From positions 1-59,742 of the forward strand of contig CACJMB010000007.1 of the NCBI GenBank assembly GCA_902594405.1: a stretch of DNA of 59,742 bases, read 5' to 3'. This DNA comes from an uncultured Pelagibacteraceae bacterium. GTDB taxonomy: Bacteria; Pseudomonadota; Alphaproteobacteria; Pelagibacterales; Pelagibacteraceae. The notes under the pieces were generated by a model. It was not told the DNA's origin and ran no database searches. It saw only the letters and a program-made list of their open reading frames with translations. Below, piece by piece: positions 28,055 to 36,549 of the stretch; the stretch's first letter is position 1, and each line of letters starts with the position of its first letter. A program made the position numbers and the translations under genes.

Positions 28055-29078
28055 AAGTATCCTTAGATCAGTAAAATCTAAGGGTTTTAAATATATTGAT
28101 TTACCCTCAGTAATTGAGGCTAATCATATTGTTCAAAGATCAGGAGAAAACTTTAGAAAATTTATCTTTTCTTTTATGGATCAGAATGGAAGTGAGTTAT
28201 GCTTAAGACCAGATTTAACGATTGCATCTTGTTTGAGATATTTAGAAAATAACTTAAAGGGTAAGGAAAAAATTTTTTATAGCGGCCAAGCTTATCGAAA
28301 ATCACAAAATAAAAAAGACTCAATCATTAGAAATCAAATTGGATTTGAAATTTTAGGATCTAAGGATGAGAAAAATGACGATAAAGAAATTATAAATACA
28401 TCTATTAAATCACTTCAAAATATTAAATATTCCTCGGGAATACTCACTATTGGAAATGTTGAAATATTTAATTTACTAATTTCAAAACTAGACATTCCAA
28501 AGAGATGGAAGCTAAGATTAGCTAGACACTTCTGGAGAGAAGAATATTTTAATGATTTATTAAAAAGATTAGAAACTAATTCAGATGTTGATCCAACAAT
28601 TGTAGAAATAGATAAAAAGCGTTATGAGAAAATGCTTAAAGAAGATTTATCAAATATTGTTGCAGGAAGAACAATTAACGAAATATTAAAAAGATTTGAT
28701 CAAAAAATAAAAGATCCTAGAAGAGCTAGTAAAGGAAAAAATGTATCAAAAATAATTAAAGATTTCTTAAAAATTAAATGTCCAATAAATAAAGCAGCAA
28801 TCGAGTTAAATAAATTTTTTAAAAAAAACAGGATAAATTTAGCTGTAGATCAAAAATATTTTCCAATCTCTAATAAAAAGGTTTCAAAATTAAATGTAGT
28901 ATTTTCAGCATCCTTTGGAAGGCAACTAGAATATTACACCGGAATGGTTTTTAAAATTGATATTAAATCTAAAAACTCATTAAAAAATATTATTAATGGT
29001 GGTCGTTATGATAGTCTAATTTCAGACTTAGGATCAAAAAAACAAACTCCAGCAGTAGGTGCTGCTTTAAATTTATAG
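28032..29078 (+). CDS. hisZ: ATP phosphoribosyltransferase regulatory subunit
   Basis: A 348-aa HisRS paralogue without a full catalytic set, with 'LCLRPDLTIASCLRYL', 'YSGQAYRKSQ', 'LEYYTGMVFKI' and 'INGGRYDSLISDLG'. HisZ joins the short HisG in an octameric enzyme and carries the histidine feedback site. The presence of a 229-aa short HisG just downstream agrees. It sits between hisS (23-base overlap) and a sulfotransferase gene that starts at the next base after its stop. Confidence 0.92.
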   Translation: MKSKNLSESILRSVKSKGFKYIDLPSVIEANHIVQRSGENFRKFIFSFMDQNGSELCLRPDLTIASCLRYLENNLKGKEKIFYSGQAYRKSQNKKDSIIRNQIGFEILGSKDEKNDDKEIINTSIKSLQNIKYSSGILTIGNVEIFNLLISKLDIPKRWKLRLARHFWREEYFNDLLKRLETNSDVDPTIVEIDKKRYEKMLKEDLSNIVAGRTINEILKRFDQKIKDPRRASKGKNVSKIIKDFLKIKCPINKAAIELNKFFKKNRINLAVDQKYFPISNKKVSKLNVVFSASFGRQLEYYTGMVFKIDIKSKNSLKNIINGGRYDSLISDLGSKKQTPAVGAALNL

Positions 29079-29927
29079 ATGATCATCTGGCTTGCATCAT
29101 ATCCTAAAAGTGGAAACACCTGGTTGAGATCATTATTAGCAAGTTATTATTACTCAAAAAGTGGAGAATTTGATTTTAAATTACTTGATAGAATTAAACA
29201 ATTTCCAAAAGTAGAGGATTTTATAAATGATGTTGATGATTACTCTACTCTTGAAAGTACATCTAAAAATTGGATTAGTAAGCAGATAGAAATAAATAAA
29301 GATAGAAAGATTAAATTTTTCAAAACTCATAACGCAATTTGTAATATAAATGGAAATGCGTTTACGGATGCAAAAAATTCTCTTGGAGGGATATATATAG
29401 TTAGAGATCCAAGAAATATAATTACGTCTATAACAAATCACTATCAAATCGATATCAATAAAGCATTAGAATTTATGAATAATGAAAGAAGGTATTTATA
29501 TCAAAAGGTTGGCACAAGATATCTTGCGTTTTCACCTTTATTTTCATGGTCACAACATATTGAAAGTTGGAAAAAATGTAAGCTTTTCCCTGTAATGGTA
29601 ATTAGGTATGAGGATTTGCATTCGGCAACTTTTCAAACTTTACAAAAAGTAATTAATTTTATTAATGATATTTCAAAATCTAATGTTTCTTTCGATAAAG
29701 AAAAGGCAAAAAAAAGTATTATTTCTTGTGATTTTGACAAATTAAAGAATTTAGAAAAAAAAGAAGGTTTTAATGAAGCAATGATTAAAAAAGATAAATC
29801 AGGAACAATAAGTTTTTTTAATCTAGGAAAAGATAATGATTATAGAAAATTACTAAATTCAAAAATTTTAGAAAAAATAAACATTCTTTACAAAGATAAA
29901 TTAATTGAGCTTAATTATGAAAAATGA
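29079..29927 (+). CDS. PAPS-dependent sulfotransferase
   Basis: A 282-aa sulfotransferase-domain protein. 'SYPKSGNTWLRSLLASYY' (residues 7-24) is the 5'-phosphosulfate loop, 'FFKTHN' follows, and 'YIVRDPRNIITSITNHY' contains the 3'-phosphate-binding RDPRN. It would transfer sulfate from PAPS to an unknown acceptor such as a glycan, lipid or small molecule. It is wedged between hisZ (no gap) and hisG (11-base overlap), so it is expressed with histidine genes although it has no place in that pathway. Codon usage looks like that of its neighbours. The acceptor cannot be predicted. Confidence 0.88.
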   Translation: MIIWLASYPKSGNTWLRSLLASYYYSKSGEFDFKLLDRIKQFPKVEDFINDVDDYSTLESTSKNWISKQIEINKDRKIKFFKTHNAICNINGNAFTDAKNSLGGIYIVRDPRNIITSITNHYQIDINKALEFMNNERRYLYQKVGTRYLAFSPLFSWSQHIESWKKCKLFPVMVIRYEDLHSATFQTLQKVINFINDISKSNVSFDKEKAKKSIISCDFDKLKNLEKKEGFNEAMIKKDKSGTISFFNLGKDNDYRKLLNSKILEKINILYKDKLIELNYEK

Positions 29928-30606
29928 AATTAAAATTGGTATTCCAAGTAAGGGAAGACTTAGAAAAGATGTTTTAAATATTTTTAAAAAAAATAAATTA
30001 AATCTTATTTCAGAAAGAGGAGAAAGAGATCTTTTAGGATCAATAAATCAATATAAAAATATCAAGATTTTATATCTTCATGCAAGAGAAATCATTGAAA
30101 GACTTGGAGATGGATCTTTAGATATAGGTTTTTCTGGTTTTGATTTATTGAAAGAGAGTGAAATAAACACTCAAAAAAAAATTAATGTTTTAAAAAGATA
30201 TGATTTTGGTAAGGCCACATTAGTAGTTGCAATTCCTGATCCCTGGATAGATGTACAAACAGTTGCAGATTTAGAGGAAATTGCATTTGAATTTAAAGAT
30301 AAGAAAAAGAAAAGATTAAGAGTAGCAACAAAATATCCAAACTTAACAAGGGAATTTTTGTTTTCAAAGGGTGTTACCCAATTTAAATTAATTGATAGTT
30401 TGGGTGCAACTGAAGCTTATCCTTTTACAGGATCTTCGGAGATAATTACAGATATCACGTCTACAGGAGAAACTTTAAAAGCAAACAATTTACGTATTTT
30501 AAAAGATGGAGAGATACTACAATCAGAGGCTTGTATGATGATTTCTAAGTCGTCAAGTAATAAAATGGGCTTTAGAAAAATATTAAAATTACTTTCTAAA
30601 AATTAA
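29917..30606 (+). CDS. hisG: ATP phosphoribosyltransferase, short form
   Basis: 229 aa from the ATG at 29917 (MKNEIKIGIPSKGRL); the four extra upstream codons starting with TTG are unlikely. 'IGIPSKGRLRKDVL', 'ERLGDGSLDIGFSGFDLL', 'RVATKYPNLTREF' and the PRPP loop 'ITDITSTGETLKAN' are present. It lacks the C-terminal regulatory domain of long HisG, hence depends on HisZ. It catalyses the first step of histidine synthesis. It overlaps the sulfotransferase by 11 bases. Confidence 0.96.
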   Translation: MKNEIKIGIPSKGRLRKDVLNIFKKNKLNLISERGERDLLGSINQYKNIKILYLHAREIIERLGDGSLDIGFSGFDLLKESEINTQKKINVLKRYDFGKATLVVAIPDPWIDVQTVADLEEIAFEFKDKKKKRLRVATKYPNLTREFLFSKGVTQFKLIDSLGATEAYPFTGSSEIITDITSTGETLKANNLRILKDGEILQSEACMMISKSSSNKMGFRKILKLLSKN

Positions 30607-30720
30607 GTCTTTCCAATAAATTAGTATTATTTTGATAATATCAAGATTTCTAATAACTGCATAAAGTGCAATAATAACACAAATAATGAAGAATATTTTT
30701 AATACCAAAATTAATTCCAT
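30589..30720 (-). CDS. Possible 43-aa single-span membrane peptide
   Basis: A minus-strand ATG at 30720 opens 43 codons: MELILVLKIFF, a continuous hydrophobic segment to about residue 21, then 'RNLDIIKIILIYWKDLIFRK'. It fills most of the 178-base gap between hisG and rmuC and overlaps the hisG 3' end by 18 bases, the same convergent overlap seen for other genes here. It is AT-rich, where chance hydrophobic frames are common, so it is only a candidate. Confidence 0.3.
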   Translation of the reverse strand: MELILVLKIFFIICVIIALYAVIRNLDIIKIILIYWKDLIFRK

Positions 30721-30784
30721 AAAGTATTTTTAAATATTTAAATACATTAATCAAATATTTACGATAAAATAAAAGATTAGAATC

Positions 30785-31882
30785 ATGGATAATATATTGT
30801 TAATTTTACTTGTTTTGTTATTAGGTGGCGTTTTAGCTATTCTTTATCTAAATTTAAAAACTAAGCCAAAAGATGAAAATGAAAACAAAGAAGCTGAGGA
30901 AATAGCTAATTTAAAATCAGAAATATCAAGTTTAAAAGATACCTTAAACACTACAATCAATAGCTCACTTGGTGCAATGTCGACTTCATTTAATAATCTA
31001 TCAACTGGGGTTACTAAAGATATGACTGAAACTTTAACTAAGGTAGAGGAAAAGGTTGGTAATTTTAATCAACAAGTTCAACTATTAAATCAAAGCCAAG
31101 AGGGGATAACTAAAATTTTGGCTGGAGTTAAGAAATATGGAACTCTTGCAGAATTTAGCTTAGATGCTCTAATTAAAGATTTACTACCAGCCTCTCAATT
31201 CATGACTAATGTTAAAATGAAAGAGGACACCAGTGAAAATGTTGAATTTGCAATAAAGCTTCAAGGAGATGTTTTAGTTCCTGTTGATAGTCATTTTCCA
31301 GTAGAAAAATTCAAAGCAATTACTGATGGTCATGAAGCGGATGACAAAAGGGCTGTAGCAGATGCTAGAGTAAAGTTAGCCTCAGCGTTTAAAGCAAAAG
31401 CAAAGAGTGTTAATGAAAAATATATCGTTCCACCAAAAACTACTGATTTTGCAATTGTGTATGCTCCTACAGAAAGCTTATACAAAGAACTAACTGAATA
31501 CCAAGATCCAAGTACAAAAGAATTATTAACTCAAGAGTTAATGAAAAAATATAAAGTTGTAATATGTGGGCCTAATACTCTTTCTGCCTACTTACAATCT
31601 TTACATATGGGATTTCAATCATTGAAAGTACAAAAAGGTGCAACAGAAATTTATAATCATTTAAAAACAATCAGTACAAGATTTTCTAAACATTTTGACA
31701 ATATTATAGTTCTTAGAAAAAAATTAGAAGATGCAATGGGAGTTGTTGATAAATTTGGAACTGATGCAAGATCAATTTCAAGAACTTTAGAAAACATAAA
31801 AGATCCCGAGCAGGTTGAGAAAGCTGTGCAAACTGAAAACGTGGAAAAATTTGTTGAACGAAATAGGCAGCTTAAAAATTAA
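30785..31882 (+). CDS. rmuC: DNA recombination protein RmuC
   Basis: 365 aa: an N-terminal membrane anchor ('ILLILLVLLLGGVLAILYL'), a coiled-coil stretch (about 33-110), then the RmuC nuclease-like domain with 'KYGTLAEFSLDALIKDLLP', 'VPVDSHFPVEKFKAI' and 'FAIVYAPTESLY'. RmuC limits rearrangements between inverted repeats; the domain is related to PD-(D/E)XK nucleases. A TAAAAT at 30765 gives a plausible -10. The next two genes are also nucleases. Confidence 0.93.
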   Translation: MDNILLILLVLLLGGVLAILYLNLKTKPKDENENKEAEEIANLKSEISSLKDTLNTTINSSLGAMSTSFNNLSTGVTKDMTETLTKVEEKVGNFNQQVQLLNQSQEGITKILAGVKKYGTLAEFSLDALIKDLLPASQFMTNVKMKEDTSENVEFAIKLQGDVLVPVDSHFPVEKFKAITDGHEADDKRAVADARVKLASAFKAKAKSVNEKYIVPPKTTDFAIVYAPTESLYKELTEYQDPSTKELLTQELMKKYKVVICGPNTLSAYLQSLHMGFQSLKVQKGATEIYNHLKTISTRFSKHFDNIIVLRKKLEDAMGVVDKFGTDARSISRTLENIKDPEQVEKAVQTENVEKFVERNRQLKN

Positions 31883-31919
31883 TTTCTTTTTTTCCGTAAT
31901 AACGTCTATAAGAATTCTC

Positions 31920-32606
31920 ATGCAGTGGAATCAAAAATACGATTATCCAAAATCTTCAAGAGCAACAGTTGATGGGATTAGAAGATACTTATTGGGGGAA
32001 GCAAAATTACCAAGTGTCACTTCAATTTTAGATGCAACTCGATCTGAAGAAGATAAAGCAGCATTAGCAAATTGGAGAGAAAGAACTGGGCAAAAAGAGG
32101 CTGAGGCAATTACAAAAGCAGCAAGTAGTAGAGGGTCTCAAATGCATAACTATCTAGAGTCTTATTTACTTGGAAGAGAAAATTTAAGTTTTTTTGAAGA
32201 TAACGAACAATACAAATTAATGGCTAAAGAAATTATAGAAAAAGGTTTAAAAAATAGATTGGATGAAATTTGGGGTGTTGAGTGTACTCTTTATTACCCA
32301 GATAAGTATGCAGGTACTGCTGATTGTGTTGGAGTGTATGAAGGAAAAGAAACAATCATTGATTTTAAACAAAGTAATAAACCAAAAAAAGCTGAGTATA
32401 TAGATTCATGGCTTCTTCAAACAAGTGCATATTCATTAGCACATAATATTGTGTATAACTCCAATATCACTTCTTGTGTAATTTTGGTTTGCACAGTAGA
32501 TAAATTGTTCCAAGAGTTTAAAATTCAAGGGCATGATTTAATCGTTTATCAAAATTTATTTTTGGGAAGATTAAAAAAATTTAATGAGCTATCGAATTTA
32601 ACTTAG
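31920..32606 (+). CDS. PD-(D/E)XK exonuclease, MGME1/phage-exonuclease-like
   Basis: 228 aa from the ATG at 31920 (MQWNQKYDYPKSSR). The frame also runs 35 codons upstream inside rmuC, but with no similarity to the family. The nuclease core is 'VECTLYYP' (Glu), 'AGTADCVGVYEGK' (Asp), 'IIDFKQSNKPKK' (Asp-x-Lys) and the helix Gln in 'WLLQTSAYSLAHN'. The arrangement resembles mitochondrial genome maintenance exonuclease 1 and small exonucleases of T4-like marine phages. It would act on single-stranded DNA ends. It lies 37 bases after rmuC and 6 bases before the ExoI-like gene. Confidence 0.82.
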   Translation: MQWNQKYDYPKSSRATVDGIRRYLLGEAKLPSVTSILDATRSEEDKAALANWRERTGQKEAEAITKAASSRGSQMHNYLESYLLGRENLSFFEDNEQYKLMAKEIIEKGLKNRLDEIWGVECTLYYPDKYAGTADCVGVYEGKETIIDFKQSNKPKKAEYIDSWLLQTSAYSLAHNIVYNSNITSCVILVCTVDKLFQEFKIQGHDLIVYQNLFLGRLKKFNELSNLT

Positions 32607-32612
32607 GATTTT

Positions 32613-34049
32613 ATGGATAAAATAGTAATTTACGATACAGAAACAACCAATAGCACAATTTGGGGCTCAATAATTGAAGTAGGTGCTGTAGTTGTCGATA
32701 AAAACTTAAAAGAAATTGGTAAGCTAAATATTCGTGGCAGAATGCCTGAGGGCGAGGTTCCAAGCGCAAAGGCCTTATTAGTTAACTCAACAAGTATTGA
32801 TTTACTTACCAAAGGCAATTACTCGCATTATGATTTTTTAGGAGCTGTAGAAAACTTCTTCTCAAAAGCTGCACCAGCATTGTTTATGGGTTGGAGTAAC
32901 TTAAATTTTGACAGGAGGATGTTTCATTTTAATTTTTTTAAAGGAAACAGATATCCATACATTACACATTCATCACCTAATAAAGAACATGATGGTTTGC
33001 ATGTTGCAAGAGTAGCTCAAACTTTAAATCCTGAAACTTTAAAGACCGAATTAACTGAGGCGGGCAACGAAAGTCTTGCTTTAGAAGGTTTAGCTAGACA
33101 ACAAGGATTTGATACATCTCAACAACATACGGCTTATCATGATGCGTTCACAAGTTTAAAAATACTCAGAATTATAAAAGATAAACACAAAGATAATTGG
33201 GAAAATTTCTTAAGCACATCGACAAAAAATAGCGTTGAAACTATTTTAAAAAGTGAAGGTATTTATTCAATTTTTGAAAACGTAAAAGGAAAAAACATGA
33301 TGTATCTTGTTTCAACACTGCACCCAGACCACTGTTTTCATCCATCATATGCATCTTGGGGATATTTATTTGATTTAAGAAGAGATCCTGAACCGTTATT
33401 AAACTTGTCAGTAAATGATCTTAAAGTTTACTTAAAAAAGTTTAGTCCAAAAGCACTTAGAGTAATTAAAACAAATAAAGCTCCTGTTGTTTTAGACAAA
33501 AAGTTTGCATTAAAAGAGAAGGCATATGCTGATTTAGATTTAGAAACCATTCAAAAAAGAGCAAAAATGGTTAGAAATAGTGAAAATTTTTGTAAAAATA
33601 TTCAAATCATTAATAGAGAGGCAGCTGAAGAAAAAGCTCAAACTCAAACCCAGGAAGATTTATTACCAGAGGAAACTTTATATGAAAAATTTATTCCTAA
33701 CAAAGATACCCAATTGTTTAAAACGTGGCATAGTTCTTCTTGGGAAGATAAATTAAGAATGTTGGATAAGTTTCAAGATAAAAGATGTAGTTGGTTTGGG
33801 CAAAAAATTATTTATCAAGAAGCACCACATATTTTGCCACCAGATTTATATAAAAATATAAAAAGTGAAATTGCTAGACGAATTTTAAGTAAAAATAGAG
33901 AAAAGTGGCAAACTATAGGAATGGCCTACCAAGAAATTGACACCTTAAGAGACCAGGCTTCTAATCGAGATGATGAAGAGGAATTAAAAAAATTAGACGA
34001 AATAAATGAATTTATTATGTCTATAGAAAAAAAATATGAAATTGCCTAG
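32613..34049 (+). CDS. sbcB: Exodeoxyribonuclease I family (SbcB-like)
   Basis: 478 aa, like enteric ExoI (475). It has a DEDDh exonuclease domain: 'IYDTETTNS' (Asp, Glu), 'GWSNLNFDRRMF' (Asp) and 'HTAYHDAFTSL' (His, Asp). The ExoI-specific C-terminal parts follow ('DLRRDPEPLLNLS', 'LYEKFI', 'DKRCSWFGQKI'), corresponding to the SH3-like and helical regions that encircle ssDNA. ExoI degrades ssDNA 3' to 5' in mismatch repair and recombination. It follows the PD-(D/E)XK gene by 6 bases; thioredoxin follows after 34 bases. Confidence 0.88.
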   Translation: MDKIVIYDTETTNSTIWGSIIEVGAVVVDKNLKEIGKLNIRGRMPEGEVPSAKALLVNSTSIDLLTKGNYSHYDFLGAVENFFSKAAPALFMGWSNLNFDRRMFHFNFFKGNRYPYITHSSPNKEHDGLHVARVAQTLNPETLKTELTEAGNESLALEGLARQQGFDTSQQHTAYHDAFTSLKILRIIKDKHKDNWENFLSTSTKNSVETILKSEGIYSIFENVKGKNMMYLVSTLHPDHCFHPSYASWGYLFDLRRDPEPLLNLSVNDLKVYLKKFSPKALRVIKTNKAPVVLDKKFALKEKAYADLDLETIQKRAKMVRNSENFCKNIQIINREAAEEKAQTQTQEDLLPEETLYEKFIPNKDTQLFKTWHSSSWEDKLRMLDKFQDKRCSWFGQKIIYQEAPHILPPDLYKNIKSEIARRILSKNREKWQTIGMAYQEIDTLRDQASNRDDEEELKKLDEINEFIMSIEKKYEIA

Positions 34050-34083
34050 TTGACTTTAAGACTGCAATTTATAGAAAGGATAT

Positions 34084-34401
34084 ATGCTTACAAATTTTAA
34101 AGACGAAGATTTTGATACTAAAATTAAAAATGAAGATGTTTCAGTCATTCAGTTTTCAGCTGAGTGGTGTGGTCCATGTAAGGCACTAAAACCAGTAATG
34201 GATAAATTATCTGATGAATACAAAGATAAAGCTGGTTTTTATTATGCTGATGTTGAAGATGGTGGAATTAACACAGGTTCAGCTGCTGGTATTAGAGGTG
34301 TTCCAACAGTTATTATCTATAAAAAAGGTGTTGAAGTAGATAGAAAAGTTGGTGGAGTTCCCGAAAGTCATATGAAGGAATTTTTAGATAAAAATATCTA
34401 A
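34084..34401 (+). CDS. Thioredoxin
   Basis: A 105-aa thioredoxin fold with the active site 'SAEWCGPCKAL' (about 27-37) and cis-Pro segment 'IRGVPTVIIYKKG'. The helix after the third strand carries an unusual 'VEDGGINTGSAAG' loop. It reduces protein disulfides in the cytoplasm. The stop overlaps the folC stop on the other strand by 4 bases. Confidence 0.92.
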   Translation: MLTNFKDEDFDTKIKNEDVSVIQFSAEWCGPCKALKPVMDKLSDEYKDKAGFYYADVEDGGINTGSAAGIRGVPTVIIYKKGVEVDRKVGGVPESHMKEFLDKNI

Positions 34402-35666
34402 TTTAAATTTAAAACTTCACCCGCAAGATATAACGATCCAGTGATTAGTATTATATCGTTTCCCTTGACTGGAATTGACTTGATAGCGTCCTCTATACTT
34501 TCCTTATAATTAATATTTGAAAAGCCATTTAGCTTATCTTTAAGCTCTTTTCCTTTAATTGAATTAGGTTGATTAGGTATATCTATTGTAGTCAATGTAG
34601 CAATATCCTTAAAGAAACTCATATATTCATTATGATCTTTATTAGCCATCATTCCAAGAATGATATGTTTATTGCAATCTAAACTTTCCAAGTATTCATT
34701 CAAAACTTTTGCACCCAAAGGGTTGTGAGATCCATCAACAAAAAGTTTGTGATCTTTTACAAGCTCCTTAAGTTTTCCAGATTTAATTTCTTGTAATCTT
34801 GCAATGCAATTTATTTTTAAAATACCTTTTTTAATGTGGTCATCTTTAATGTTTAAGTCTTTCAAAATTCGAAGGGTTGCAATTGCTGTTGAGACATTTT
34901 CTAATTGAAATTGACCTTTAACATTTGGAATAGGTAATTTTATTCTCCCAAAATGATCTTCATAATAAAAGAAGTCATTTTCTTGCATTGTAAAACTATA
35001 ATTTTCATTATGGAAATACTTATTTGATCTATTATTTAATATTGTTTTTTTAATATTTTCTTTGATTTTATTAGTACTCTGTTTTGCAATTATAATATTT
35101 GAGTTTAAAAGGCTTGATGTTTTTTCAAAAATAATTTTTTCAACAGTTTGTTCATTTTCTGGCAACCAATCTAAATGATCAAGACCAATAGAAGTTACGA
35201 TGCTAGCAAGGTTATTTTTTAAGATATTAGTAGCATCAAATCTATAGAACAAACCACTTTCAATTAAATTTATATTATCTGGATATTGAGATGCTTTTAA
35301 AAAATATGCTGCAGTCAGTATTTCAAAAAAAGTAATTGGTTCACTAGTGTTAGCTTCTTCAATTTCTTCAAGTAAATTTGCTAAATCTTCATCATTTAAT
35401 TCTTCATTATTAAAAACAAACCTCTCATTAATACTTTTGATATGAGGACTAGTGTAGATATTACAATTAAAATTTGCTTCCTTTAAAATAGAAAACATTG
35501 CTTGGATAGTTGAGTACTTTCCATTAGTACCAACAATAGAAATTGCTTTTATTTTATCTTGAGGATTTCCTAATTTTTTGCAGAGATTTTGAATACGATC
35601 TAGACTTAAATCTATTTCTTTAGGATGCAGCTCTTGTAAGCGACTGACTATCTTCTGAAGTTTCAT
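34398..35666 (-). CDS. folC: Folylpolyglutamate/dihydrofolate synthase
   Basis: 422 aa from the ATG at 35666 (MKLQKIVSRL); a GTG four codons upstream is also in frame. Mur-ligase fold enzyme adding Glu to dihydropteroate or folate. The P-loop reads 'GTNGKYST', with Tyr where Gly is usual (GTNGKGS). 'FEILTAAYF', 'SIGLDHLDWL', 'GQFQLENVSTAIA', 'DGSHNPLGAK' and 'ILGMMANKDH' are typical. Translation starts inside the end of accD (47-base overlap), the widespread accD-folC arrangement. The Tyr is odd but the rest is intact. Confidence 0.92.
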   Translation of the reverse strand: MKLQKIVSRLQELHPKEIDLSLDRIQNLCKKLGNPQDKIKAISIVGTNGKYSTIQAMFSILKEANFNCNIYTSPHIKSINERFVFNNEELNDEDLANLLEEIEEANTSEPITFFEILTAAYFLKASQYPDNINLIESGLFYRFDATNILKNNLASIVTSIGLDHLDWLPENEQTVEKIIFEKTSSLLNSNIIIAKQSTNKIKENIKKTILNNRSNKYFHNENYSFTMQENDFFYYEDHFGRIKLPIPNVKGQFQLENVSTAIATLRILKDLNIKDDHIKKGILKINCIARLQEIKSGKLKELVKDHKLFVDGSHNPLGAKVLNEYLESLDCNKHIILGMMANKDHNEYMSFFKDIATLTTIDIPNQPNSIKGKELKDKLNGFSNINYKESIEDAIKSIPVKGNDIILITGSLYLAGEVLNLN

Positions 35667-36549
35667 TTTGTTCAGCACTTATATCAGAATTTTTCTTTAA
35701 CAATATTGATAATAAAGTTCCAATTTTAGATGCAAGATCTTTACGCTCAACAATTAAATCGACAAAACCAGTTTTTTCAACATATTCACTTTTTTGGAAA
35801 CCTTCAGGCAGTTCTTCTTTAACAGTTCCTTGAATTACTCTTGCACCCGCAAATGCAATTAAAGCTCCTGGTTCTGCAATGTGAATATCACCTAACATAG
35901 CGTATGATGCAGTAATACCGCCTGCTGTTGGATCAGTTATGCAAACTAAATATGGTAGTCCATTTTTTTTTAATTCATTAATTGCAAGCGTTGTTCTTGT
36001 CATTTGAGATAAAGAAATTAAACTTTCCATCATTCTCATTCCTCCTCCAGCACTAATACACAAAAATGGTGTTTGATTTTCTATGGCATGTTGTATCCCA
36101 TATAAAAAAGCTTCCCCTTCTGCGGCAGCCATAGAAGCACCTAAAAAATCAAAATCAGATGCCACAGCTGTAATTTTAATATTATTTATTGTTCCAGAAG
36201 CAACTATCATTCCACATTCTAATCCTGTTTTCTTTCGAGCACTTTTTAGTCTTTCTTTGTAAGGCTTAGAATCTGTCCAATTTAGTGGATCATCTTTTGG
36301 TATTGGAGTTTTGAAAATCTCGTAATTGTTTTTTCCAAATAAGATATCAAATCTTTGTTTTGGCTTTATTCTATGATGTTTATTACAATCAGGACAAACC
36401 CAAAGATTTTTTTCTAAATCAGTTTTAAGAATAGGGCCTCTACAGCATGAGGTCCAATCACTTTTTGCGATATCCTCTTTAGTAGCTCTATCACGTATAG
36501 CAGTTTTAATTTTTTCACCTGCTTTAATAATTTTAGTTATCCAGTTCAT
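35620..36549 (-). CDS. accD: Acetyl-CoA carboxylase carboxyltransferase beta subunit
   Basis: A 309-aa subunit that with AccA transfers CO2 from carboxybiotin to acetyl-CoA. The crotonase-like core is clear ('GTINNIKITAVASDFDFLGASMAAAEGE', in short blocks, and 'SAGGGMRMMESLISLSQM', 'GGITASYAMLGDIHIAEP'). The N-terminal zinc ribbon should be C-x2-C...C-x2-C; here it reads 'WTSCCRGP' then 'WVCPDCN', so the first pair is an adjacent CC. Alignment from the following DLEKNL places the second Cys correctly and loses the first. It overlaps trpA by 4 bases; accA is far away at 58 kb. Confidence 0.95.
   Translation of the reverse strand: MNWITKIIKAGEKIKTAIRDRATKEDIAKSDWTSCCRGPILKTDLEKNLWVCPDCNKHHRIKPKQRFDILFGKNNYEIFKTPIPKDDPLNWTDSKPYKERLKSARKKTGLECGMIVASGTINNIKITAVASDFDFLGASMAAAEGEAFLYGIQHAIENQTPFLCISAGGGMRMMESLISLSQMTRTTLAINELKKNGLPYLVCITDPTAGGITASYAMLGDIHIAEPGALIAFAGARVIQGTVKEELPEGFQKSEYVEKTGFVDLIVERKDLASKIGTLLSILLKKNSDISAEQNETSEDSQSLTRAAS

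Noticed and set aside
29079..29927. Sulfotransferase as a recent foreign insertion
   Set aside because: It has no flanking repeats, its base and codon use looks like the neighbours, and it is precisely coupled to hisZ and hisG.
31815..31919. Upstream extension of the PD-(D/E)XK exonuclease into rmuC
   Set aside because: Residues before the Met at 31920 are an out-of-frame reading of the RmuC C-terminus.
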